From Ahrensia sp. (lineage in GTDB: Bacteria; Pseudomonadota; Alphaproteobacteria; Rhizobiales; Rhizobiaceae), in contig PAKZ01000009.1 in the NCBI GenBank assembly GCA_002706335.1, positions 356,769 through 420,768 of the forward strand: a stretch of 64,000 bases of DNA, in the 5' to 3' direction. Positions 57,569 through 64,000 of this stretch are shown here, one piece after another (the first letter of the stretch is position 1; each line of letters begins with the position of its first letter). The notes under the pieces were generated by a model. It had not been told where the DNA came from, ran no database searches, and worked only from the letters and a program-made list of their open reading frames with translations. A program made the position numbers and the translations under genes.

Positions 57569-58453
57569 ATGACCCCACACCAGAAAGGGCTGCTGCTCAC
57601 GGGCTTTGGCGGGCTTGTGCTGAGCTTCGACATTCCCGTGCTGCGGCTCGCCAATGGCGACATGTGGTCAGTGCAATTCATGCGCTACGGTCTGGGACTG
57701 TGTGTGATGCTGCTCCTGTGGGCCGCAATCAGCCTGTGGCGCAGGCGTCCCGTGATGCTGCTGCCAGGCAGGGTCGGCATTTTGGTCGCGCTCCTCTACG
57801 GCTGCTCGGCGCTGGCCTTTATCGGGGCGATCTTCAACACCGCCGCGGCCAATGTCGTCTTCATCCTGTCCTTCAACCCGATGTTCGCCGCCCTGCTCGG
57901 CTGGCTCGCGCTTGGCGAACGGCCCGCCCGTGCCACGCTCTTGACCATGGCGATCATGATCGCGGCGGTGGCGCTGATCGTTGGCGACGGAGTGCGGACC
58001 GGCAATTATTTCGGCGACCTGCTCGCGTTGGCCGCCTCCTTCGTGATCGCATCTGCGATCACGCTCACGCGAAGAAGCGGCCGCGACATGGGGTTTGCGC
58101 CGATGTCGGGAGGATTGCTGCCGGTAACGGTTGCCCTGATCATGCTCGGCAGTGGCGGAAGCGCGGACGCCCATGTCGAGGCACCGGCGTGGCTGGTTTT
58201 CAATGGAGCGCTCTTGATTCCGGTCTCGTTCTGGTGCCTCGCCACCGGCCCAAAATATCTGAGCGGCCCGGAAGTCGCGATGTTCTACCTGCTGGAAACC
58301 GTGCTTGCGCCGATCTGGGTGTGGATGCTGTTCGAAGAAAAGCCGACACCCGCTACGCTCGCCGGCGGCGCGATCATCATCGTCGCATTGACTGCGCATA
58401 CGCTATGGCAGCTTCGGCGCGACCGGCGTCGGGCGAACCCGGCCGTCGCCTAA
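57569..58453 (+). CDS. EamA/DMT family transporter
   Basis: A 294-residue membrane protein with ten helices in two EamA repeats. ANVVFILSFNPMFAALLGWLA and PEVAMFYLLETVLAPIWVWML are the repeat ends, each followed by a gap and a last helix. It exports a small metabolite, substrate unknown. It starts 15 bases after bpt. Its end overlaps the convergent flavin reductase gene by four bases; a role with that cluster is possible but unproven. Confidence 0.9.
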   Translation: MTPHQKGLLLTGFGGLVLSFDIPVLRLANGDMWSVQFMRYGLGLCVMLLLWAAISLWRRRPVMLLPGRVGILVALLYGCSALAFIGAIFNTAAANVVFILSFNPMFAALLGWLALGERPARATLLTMAIMIAAVALIVGDGVRTGNYFGDLLALAASFVIASAITLTRRSGRDMGFAPMSGGLLPVTVALIMLGSGGSADAHVEAPAWLVFNGALLIPVSFWCLATGPKYLSGPEVAMFYLLETVLAPIWVWMLFEEKPTPATLAGGAIIIVALTAHTLWQLRRDRRRANPAVA

Positions 58454-58950
58454 AACGCCTTGAACTCTCCACGCCCATAGCCAAGCGGCGATCCGTCGTC
58501 CTGCGAGGCGAAATCCAGCACCCGGCCGATCAGGACGTCATGATCGCCGGCAGAGACAGATTTCTCCAGCGAACAATCGAACCAGGCCACCGCGCCGTCC
58601 AGCACAACGCGACCGCTTTCGAGCCGTGTCAGCGGCAGGCCGGCAAATCGTTCTTCCTGCGGCCCGTGGGTGAACCGCCGGACAAGCTTGTCCTGATCCG
58701 CATCGAGTATGGAGACGGCGTAGCCGCCGGAGCGGGTGAACGCCTCGTAGCTGCTCGCGCTCCGCTGCACGCTCCACAGGACCAAGGGCGGATCCAGCGA
58801 GACCGTGTTGAAGGAATTGCAGGTCATGCCGAAATCGACGCCGTCATGGCGCGTCGTCACCACGGCGATGCCGGTCACGAAACAGCCCATCGCCCGTTTC
58901 AGGGCCGACTGGTTCAATGTTTCGAGGTTGAGGTGGACATCTGCGTTCAT
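58450..58950 (-). CDS. Flavin reductase (SmoA-like), last gene of sulfonate-type trio
   Basis: A 166-residue FMN reductase. ALKRAMGCFVTGIAVVTTRH, FGMTCNSFNTVSLDPPLVLWS and AWFDCSLEKSVSAGDHDVLIG are family motifs, the last with the conserved GDH. It supplies reduced flavin to a monooxygenase, here surely the SsuD-like enzyme two genes upstream. The ATG at 58950 has GAGG nine bases upstream. The gene order monooxygenase, aldo/keto reductase, flavin reductase is that of smoC-smoB-smoA of the sulfoquinovose pathway in Agrobacterium. The assignment is inference. Confidence 0.88.
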   Translation of the reverse strand: MNADVHLNLETLNQSALKRAMGCFVTGIAVVTTRHDGVDFGMTCNSFNTVSLDPPLVLWSVQRSASSYEAFTRSGGYAVSILDADQDKLVRRFTHGPQEERFAGLPLTRLESGRVVLDGAVAWFDCSLEKSVSAGDHDVLIGRVLDFASQDDGSPLGYGRGEFKAF

Positions 58951-58961
58951 GGTTTTTTTCC

Positions 58962-59876
58962 TCAAGGAATCTCCTTGCTGTCCGCCAGCGTCCACAATTC
59001 ATACCATGTCTCGCGATCGAGGCCGACTTTCAGGCTGTCGCCAATCCTGGCGATACGCTCCGGGTTGTTCGTTCCCACGACCGGCATGATCGAAGCGGGA
59101 TGCGCAATTATCCAGGCCAGCGCAACCGCCTCCGGCATTACATTGTGTTCACCGGCGATTTCGGCAAGTCTTGCCGACAACCGCGCGACGGCGGGATTGC
59201 CGTTATCGAACAGCGCGCCGCCGCCGAGCGGCGACCACGCCATCGGCGCAAGTCCATGCATTTGGAGCTGGGCGATCTGGCCGTTTGTGAAGGCCGACCG
59301 CGCGAGCAGACCGATCTCTATTTGGTTGGTCCTCAGCCTGTGCTTCATCGCCGACTGCAGCAGGTCGAAATCGGACGGCATGAAGTTGGAGACGCCGATG
59401 CCGCGCGCCAGACCATCGTCGACCAGAGCGTCGAGCGCAGCCGCCGTCTCCTGGTGGTCCATGAAAGGATCGGGCCTGTGTATCAGCATGAGGTCGATCA
59501 CCTCAACGCCAAGGCGCTTCAAGGATGTCTCCGCAGAGGCCCGGATATGGGCGGCGGACGTGTCGTAATACTTCACGCGGCGGTTCGGAAACGCGGGCGA
59601 TTTCAGCATGATGCCGCATTTCGTTACGCCCTGCATCCGGCTTGCCAGACCCGGGTCCCCCGCCATTGCGGCGCCGAACAGGCTCTCGCAGCGATAGTCG
59701 CCATAAATGTCTGCGTGATCGAAAGTCGTGATGCCCTGATCGAAGCACATACGGATCTTCCGGGCAACGGCCGAGGGCGACGTATCCGGATCGTCGGCCA
59801 GTCGCCAGCAGCCATACACCAGCCGGCTCATCGGCGGCAGGCCGTCGCCCATTGCAATCGTCGGCATGTCGGTCAC
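58962..59876 (-). CDS. Aldo/keto reductase, YdhF/SmoB type
   Basis: A 304-residue NADPH-dependent reductase. [13 protein letters not shown] starts the barrel; catalytic Asp/Tyr are in [12 protein letters not shown], Lys in VTKCGIML and His in [12 protein letters not shown]; the C-terminal cofactor region includes [10 protein letters not shown]. The sequence resembles E. coli YdhF and Agrobacterium SmoB, which reduces 6-oxo-glucose to glucose. The GTG at 59876 overlaps the monooxygenase stop (GTGA); an ATG at 59867 is possible. It lies 11 bases before the flavin reductase start. Confidence 0.88.
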   Translation of the reverse strand: MTDMPTIAMGDGLPPMSRLVYGCWRLADDPDTSPSAVARKIRMCFDQGITTFDHADIYGDYRCESLFGAAMAGDPGLASRMQGVTKCGIMLKSPAFPNRRVKYYDTSAAHIRASAETSLKRLGVEVIDLMLIHRPDPFMDHQETAAALDALVDDGLARGIGVSNFMPSDFDLLQSAMKHRLRTNQIEIGLLARSAFTNGQIAQLQMHGLAPMAWSPLGGGALFDNGNPAVARLSARLAEIAGEHNVMPEAVALAWIIAHPASIMPVVGTNNPERIARIGDSLKVGLDRETWYELWTLADSKEIP

Positions 59877-61030
59877 CGGCGCACTCCCACGCCGAGAGGC
59901 GTTTCCGGCGTCTCCGCAGGAACCCGGCCGTAAACCTCGGGCAGCGAACAGGTCTTCAACTGTGGCAGCACCTTCTCGCCGAAAATTTCGCACTCGGCCT
60001 TGTGCGGGTAGCCGGACAGGATAAAAGCTCGAATGCCCATGGCGCGATAGCGTTCCAGCTTCGACAGAACCTGATCGACCGAGCCGACCAGCGCCGCGCC
60101 GCAGCCGGACCGCGCCCGGCCGACACCTGTCCACAGATGCGGTTCGACGAATCCCTCATCGTCCGCATTGTCGCGATTGGCCGCCTGTAACGATACGCCA
60201 TAGGTCTTCGCATCGAGAGCGCGGCCGCGGATTTCACTGCCTTTCTCGTCCTCGAGCTGCGAAACCAGTTCGGCCGCATATTCTCGCGCCTCTGCCTCAG
60301 TGTCCCGTACGATCACATGCACCCTCAGGCCGTAGTCGATGACCCGGCCATGCGCCTCGGCGCGGGCATGGACAGCCTTCATGCGTTCCGCCAGCAGATC
60401 CTCGGGCTCCGGCCACATCAGATAGACATCGCAATGATGGCCGCACAGTTCCACGGCGTCCGGCGAATAACCGCCGAAATAGAGAAGCGGACCGCCATTC
60501 TGCTGATAAGGCCGGACCGGATCGGTCGACAGACCCTTGAGGCTGTAGATCTCGCCCTCGTAATCGATCGTGTCGCGCGTCCAGGCCTGACGCAGGATTT
60601 CGACCACCTCGGTGGAGCGGCGATAGCGATAGTCGCTCGGCGCGTCCTCGCCGGGAAAATTCGACGAGATGACGTTGAGTGTCAGCCGGCCATTCATCAT
60701 GTGGTCGACGGTCGCGACCGCGCGGGCCAGCATAGCCGGATGGACTTCGCCGCAGCGGATTGCGGCCAGCATGTTGATGCGCTCGGTCAGGGGCGCCATC
60801 GCCGAGACGAAGCTCCATGTGTCCTGCCCGACCTGATAAGAGGACGGACAGAGGATATTGCGGAAGCCGAGCCGGTCTGCGGTGCGCACGATGTCGCTTG
60901 TATGGTCCCATGACGAACGCAGGTCACCCTCGGGCACACCGAGATGGCGGTAATCATCTGAACAGATCGGCGCGAACCAGGCGACCACGGCTGCATCGAG
61001 ATCGGCGCTTTTCACCGGCACCACGGTCAT
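59873..61030 (-). CDS. LLM-class FMNH2-dependent monooxygenase, SsuD/SmoC-like
   Basis: A 385-residue luciferase-like monooxygenase. The SsuD-type pattern is seen in [32 protein letters not shown] and [15 protein letters not shown], where the Arg and His of RVH match active-site residues of SsuD. Such enzymes cleave a C-S bond of sulfonates to give an aldehyde and sulfite. With a flavin reductase and a YdhF-type reductase, it fits SmoC, sulfoquinovose monooxygenase. The frame opens at 61666, but the ATG at 61030 has GGAGG nine bases upstream. Other sulfonates or RutA-like roles are less likely but open. Confidence 0.88.
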   Translation of the reverse strand: MTVVPVKSADLDAAVVAWFAPICSDDYRHLGVPEGDLRSSWDHTSDIVRTADRLGFRNILCPSSYQVGQDTWSFVSAMAPLTERINMLAAIRCGEVHPAMLARAVATVDHMMNGRLTLNVISSNFPGEDAPSDYRYRRSTEVVEILRQAWTRDTIDYEGEIYSLKGLSTDPVRPYQQNGGPLLYFGGYSPDAVELCGHHCDVYLMWPEPEDLLAERMKAVHARAEAHGRVIDYGLRVHVIVRDTEAEAREYAAELVSQLEDEKGSEIRGRALDAKTYGVSLQAANRDNADDEGFVEPHLWTGVGRARSGCGAALVGSVDQVLSKLERYRAMGIRAFILSGYPHKAECEIFGEKVLPQLKTCSLPEVYGRVPAETPETPLGVGVRR

Positions 61031-61083
61031 TCGGCTATCCTCCCAGATCCTTGTTCCCGCAGCTTTCGCATCGCGGGCAAAAT

Positions 61084-61110
61084 GTGTATCAATAGTGAAT
61101 GAATTTACAC
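61084..61110. promoter_or_regulatory. Candidate operator in divergent monooxygenase/GntR region
   Basis: GTGTA (61084-61088) and TACAC (61106-61110) are inverted half-sites 17 bases apart in the 114-base divergent gap. It is the only clear dyad there and could bind the GntR-type regulator. The spacing is wider than usual for HutC-type operators, so confidence is low. Confidence 0.25.
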
Positions 61111-61144
61111 CGGATGACAAGCCGAAACGGTCCCGCATAATATC

Positions 61145-61888
61145 ATGGCGGTTCGGTCGGGGGATAAATTGACCAGCGAGAAGACCAGAGGCGGTAGCCT
61201 GCCGCTCTATTTGCAGATCGGCGAATTGCTGAGCCGGGAGATCTCGGCCGGCATCTGGCCGGACGGGTCGCGGCTTCCGACGGAGGCGGAGCTTGCCGGC
61301 CATCTGGGCGTCGCCATCGGTACGCTTCGCAAGGCGCTGGCGCTGCTCGAAAAGCGCGGACTGCTGGAGCGCATCCAGGGGTCCGGCACCTATGTGCGGC
61401 GCAAGGCCAAGACCGGATCGATTTACGAGTTCTTCCATCTGGAACTCAAAAAGGGCGTCGGCCTGCCGACCGCGAAAATACTGTCGCTCGACCTCTGCGA
61501 TCGGCCGGATTTCCTGCCCGCATTCGGAGACGGATCGTCGGACAAGGCCTGGCGCATCCACCGGCTGCGCAAACTCGGCGGCGTTCCTGCCGCGCTGGAG
61601 GAAATCTGGTTCGATGCGCGGCATGCGCCGAAGCTGAAGGCGGCAGACATCCCGGAATCGCTGCACCTCTTCTATCGCGAGCGAATCGGCTTCTGGATTG
61701 CCCGGGTTGAGGACAAGGTCTCGGTCTCCCCCTGCCCCGATTTCGCTCCGAAAGACGGGCCGTTCACGCCGGGCGAGCCGATGGGCTTCGTCGAGCGGAT
61801 ATCCTGGGGCAATGCCGACACGATCGAGGAATATTCGCGCAACTGGTTCGATCCGGAGACCGTTTGCTACGCCGCGCGCTGGGTCTAG
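61145..61888 (+). CDS. GntR-family regulator, HutC subfamily (UTRA domain)
   Basis: A 247-residue repressor-type protein. The GntR winged helix is at about 15-82: [40 protein letters not shown] and [18 protein letters not shown]-like effector domain follows (about 95-240, with [21 protein letters not shown]). It is divergent from the sulfonate-type trio and would sense its substrate or intermediate. The 3' end overlaps the convergent amidotransferase by four bases. Confidence 0.9.
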   Translation: MAVRSGDKLTSEKTRGGSLPLYLQIGELLSREISAGIWPDGSRLPTEAELAGHLGVAIGTLRKALALLEKRGLLERIQGSGTYVRRKAKTGSIYEFFHLELKKGVGLPTAKILSLDLCDRPDFLPAFGDGSSDKAWRIHRLRKLGGVPAALEEIWFDARHAPKLKAADIPESLHLFYRERIGFWIARVEDKVSVSPCPDFAPKDGPFTPGEPMGFVERISWGNADTIEEYSRNWFDPETVCYAARWV

Positions 61889-62586
61889 TTTTCCGGACCG
61901 CCGAACCAGTCATCGAGAAATCCGGCATACCAACGCTTGATAGAAGCGTCATGCGCGGCGAAGCCCAGATCCTGTTCCTCGATGGTCTGCGTACCGGCCT
62001 GGCCGATCATGGACGCGAATTCGTCCTGCCACTGATCGAGGATGAGGCGCGTGACTTCGGGATGAAACTGAAGGGCGAAGGTATTGCCGCCATAGACAAA
62101 CGCCTGGTTCTCGAAGACCTCGCCATAGGCGAGCGGCGTCGCGCCACTGGGCATCTCCCAACCCTGGCTGTTGCCGGCCAGAACCTTCATGCGCTCGGGG
62201 AAATAGCTGCGGCCGGCGCCGGTCGGATAGAGGTCGTAATAGCCGAAGGTGGCGTGGTCCTCCGGATGGAAGCCGACACGCGCGCCGAGCATGAGCGCCA
62301 GCATCTGCGAGCCGAGGCAGACGCCGACCACCGGCACGCCGAGCTTCATGGCGCGCTCGGCGAAACGCATTTCCTTCCTGAGATACGGCGCGTCCTCGAG
62401 TTCGGTGACATATTGCGGGCCGCCCATCAGCATGACGCCGGCCTCGTCGCCCGACAAATCCGGCAGCGCCTCGCCCCGCCACGGTTCGACGACGCGGACA
62501 TCGAAGCCGCGCCCGGCCATATGCCGGCGGCCGAAATCTGGCTCGGCGCCCCGCCAATGCTCTATGACGTGGATCGTCCGCGACAT
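61885..62586 (-). CDS. Class I glutamine amidotransferase (GMP-synthase-like)
   Basis: A 233-residue single-domain amidotransferase. The nucleophile is the cysteine of [13 protein letters not shown] and the histidine/glutamate pair is in LQFHPEVTR. No synthase domain is fused, so it is one of the many GuaA-like proteins that act on small gamma-glutamyl compounds or as GATase subunits. It lies seven bases after the GH25 gene on the same strand and is probably co-transcribed with it. Confidence 0.9.
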   Translation of the reverse strand: MSRTIHVIEHWRGAEPDFGRRHMAGRGFDVRVVEPWRGEALPDLSGDEAGVMLMGGPQYVTELEDAPYLRKEMRFAERAMKLGVPVVGVCLGSQMLALMLGARVGFHPEDHATFGYYDLYPTGAGRSYFPERMKVLAGNSQGWEMPSGATPLAYGEVFENQAFVYGGNTFALQFHPEVTRLILDQWQDEFASMIGQAGTQTIEEQDLGFAAHDASIKRWYAGFLDDWFGGPEN

Positions 62587-62593
62587 GGATGGA

Positions 62594-63571
62594 TCAAAGC
62601 GCCCGCTTGCCGATCCAGCGCTGCCAGCTTTCCGCCGTGCCGTTGAAGACGTTCAGATCGATATGGCCGTCGACGCCGCCGGAAAGACCCGTGCCGGAAT
62701 ATTGCCAGAAGGCCCAGTCGCGGTCCGGATAGACCTGGCTCGGATGGGCGATCACTGAACGCAGCCAGAAGGAATGCTCGCTGAACTGGCCGCGCAGATT
62801 GTCGGCATAGAAATCCGGCGCCGTGTAGATGATCGGTTTGACGCCGTAATGGCGCTCCAGGATGCCCATGAATGTCTTCATCTCGGACAGCACATGCGTG
62901 CGGCCCGGGCGCTTGCGGCAATTGCGCGAATGGGCGTTCCACTCCACGTCGATAACGGGCGGCAGCGCGCCCTCGACCTTCGGTACGTTGCGGATGAACC
63001 AGGCGGCCTGGTCCTTCGCCGTCGAGCACCAGTAATAGAAATGATAGGCCCCGCGCGGAATGCCGGCATCGGCGGCGCCCTTCCAGTTCTTCTCGAAAGC
63101 CACGTCCATATGGTCGTCGCCCTCGGTCGCCTTGATGAAGGCGAAGGACGCGCCATGGCGGCGCAATTCGTGCCAGTCTATGTCGCCCTGATATTTGGAC
63201 ACATCGACGCCATGCACCTCGAAGGGCTTCGGCGATGCGCCCTTGAAGGGGACCGGCTTGGCGTCGGAGAAACGCGCGCGATAGATCGTCTGGCGATGGG
63301 TCTTCGCGAGCGTGCCGGGCGGCGGCGCGAACGCCACCTGCTCTTCCGGCAGAACGCCTTCCGGGAATTTCGCCGCCCGCGCAGCCGAAACCGGCGTGCC
63401 GCCGGAAAGCGCGGTCAGAACTTCCTCGTCGCTCACCTTGCCTTTCGGCGTCGGCGTGCCGATGGACGAAACGACCTCGTTCGACGGCTTCAGATCGAGC
63501 GCATCGATCTGCGAAGCCCCGGTGCAACCGGTGACGGCCATCGCGAGAAGGGCTGGAAGGACAAAACGCAT
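62594..63571 (-). CDS. GH25 lysozyme-like lipoprotein
   Basis: A 325-residue exported protein. A signal peptide ends in lipobox VTGC. The GH25 muramidase domain spans about 115-320: GVDVSKYQGDIDWHEL, FAFIKATEGDDHMD, PRGAYHFYYWCSTA and VIDVEWNAH (catalytic acids), ending WAFWQYSGTGL. It would cut peptidoglycan glycan strands in the cell envelope. The frame opens at 63631, but the ATG at 63571 gives the proper signal peptide. Confidence 0.93.
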   Translation of the reverse strand: MRFVLPALLAMAVTGCTGASQIDALDLKPSNEVVSSIGTPTPKGKVSDEEVLTALSGGTPVSAARAAKFPEGVLPEEQVAFAPPPGTLAKTHRQTIYRARFSDAKPVPFKGASPKPFEVHGVDVSKYQGDIDWHELRRHGASFAFIKATEGDDHMDVAFEKNWKGAADAGIPRGAYHFYYWCSTAKDQAAWFIRNVPKVEGALPPVIDVEWNAHSRNCRKRPGRTHVLSEMKTFMGILERHYGVKPIIYTAPDFYADNLRGQFSEHSFWLRSVIAHPSQVYPDRDWAFWQYSGTGLSGGVDGHIDLNVFNGTAESWQRWIGKRAL

Positions 63572-63769
63572 GATTACCCGTGACGCAAAACAGTGTGGGT
63601 TTCCGGCGCGATTTTTCGCACCAAGGGACAAGCGTTAACGGAAAATGACTAAGGCCGAGTCAATTCGAATGATTAATGGAGAGTGAATCAGGGGGGTGCG
63701 TGTCCGCTTGGCGGGGCGGACAGATGTCATCGACTTCGTGCTTTATGGCTGACATCGTGACCCCCTCTT
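63572..63769. other. Upstream region of the GH25 gene
   Basis: No gene is seen. The first part must contain the GH25 promoter; several GAnTC sites for the cell-cycle methyltransferase CcrM occur (for example near 63657-63661 and 63685-63689). Nothing else was recognised. Confidence 0.4.
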
Positions 63770-63925
63770 GCAAAAGCTAAGGGCTTAGCTGTCGCTAAAC
63801 CCAAGCTTTTGCTCCTGCCGGCCCTCCGCTTTCGCTCCGGGCGTTCGTCGCTCCAATCGACAAAACGTTGTCGATTGGCCGGCTGTGCCGACCGCTTATC
63901 ACCCCCCACGATGGGGAGAGAGTAG
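63770..63925. repeat. Palindromic intergenic repeat cluster
   Basis: Two cruciform units lie here. The first has outer arms GCAAAAGCT (63770-63778) and AGCTTTTGC (63804-63812) enclosing GGGCTTAGC (63781-63789) and GCTAAACCC (63794-63802). The second is CCAATCGACAA (63853-63863) and TTGTCGATTGG (63868-63878). A CCCC-CACGATG-GGGAG motif follows near 63902-63920. They look like dispersed rhizobial repeats (RIME/REP type), not a gene. Confidence 0.6.
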
Positions 63926-64000
63926 GCGCGTCATCGGCTTCGCGCCTTTAATCTGAATCCAGCGACTTCAAAGAACCCGGGCGTTAACCCGTTTTGTTGA

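Overview
The window is a G+C-rich stretch of chromosome from an alphaproteobacterium of the order Hyphomicrobiales, probably Rhizobiaceae or a close relative. This rests on several conserved blocks: plsX-fabH-ihfA-merR next to a DUF177 gene, glyA-nrdR-ribD-ribE-ribH-nusB, an ldtR/L,D-transpeptidase pair, bpt next to hemB, a glutaminase fused to STAS and cyclic-nucleotide domains, and short DUF2842 and DUF6163 proteins. No plasmid, prophage, rRNA operon or CRISPR array is visible.

Layout. 1-4264 is a catabolic operon (2-oxoglutarate dioxygenase cut by the window edge, class II aldolase, 3-hydroxyisobutyrate-type dehydrogenase, aldehyde dehydrogenase). 4541-5662 is rplM-rpsI with a structured leader and a terminator. 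5786-13403 is an accessory surface-glycan islet (acyltransferase, GT25, GT2, polysaccharide pyruvyl transferase, RgpF-like protein) with mixed strands, lower G+C genes, long empty spacers and a decayed second copy of part of rpsI at 7730-7837. 13519-18836 holds an MFS exporter, an MscS channel with a cyclic-nucleotide domain, agmatinase and argC. 18929-20521 is an A+T-rich insert in which a pentapeptide-repeat/DUF900-hydrolase reading frame is cut by one in-frame TGA.

20714-26383 carries a flavin reductase, sodB divergent from a SufR-like regulator and a truncated haemoglobin, a probable small RNA, cspA, a hypothetical gene, ctaA and DUF2842. 26373-36777 is a Wzx/Wzy-type exopolysaccharide locus (deacetylase, FemAB-like acyltransferase, GumC, Wza, two GT4 enzymes, WcaJ-like initiator, polymerase) but no flippase is seen. 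A tRNA-Pro(GGG) and glsA follow. 39035-54513 is mostly minus-strand housekeeping: merR, ihfA, fabH, plsX, DUF177, a cytochrome bc1 assembly chaperone, (bamE on plus), hppA, an MFS gene, nusB, the riboflavin genes, nrdR, glyA, an L,D-transpeptidase and ldtR.

54658-58453 holds DUF6163, hemB, an RDD protein, bpt and an EamA transporter. 58450-61888 is a minus-strand trio (flavin reductase, YdhF-type aldo/keto reductase, SsuD-like monooxygenase) divergent from a GntR/UTRA regulator. Its gene content and order match the core of the oxidative sulfoquinovose (Smo) pathway, although importer and glycosidase are absent here. A GMP-synthase-like amidotransferase, a GH25 lipoprotein and palindromic repeats close the window.

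The best leads are the rpsI remnant, the in-frame TGA, the Smo-like trio, the dioxygenase/aldolase operon and the structured RNA candidates before rplM and cspA. All functions are assigned by reading motifs; no database search was run.
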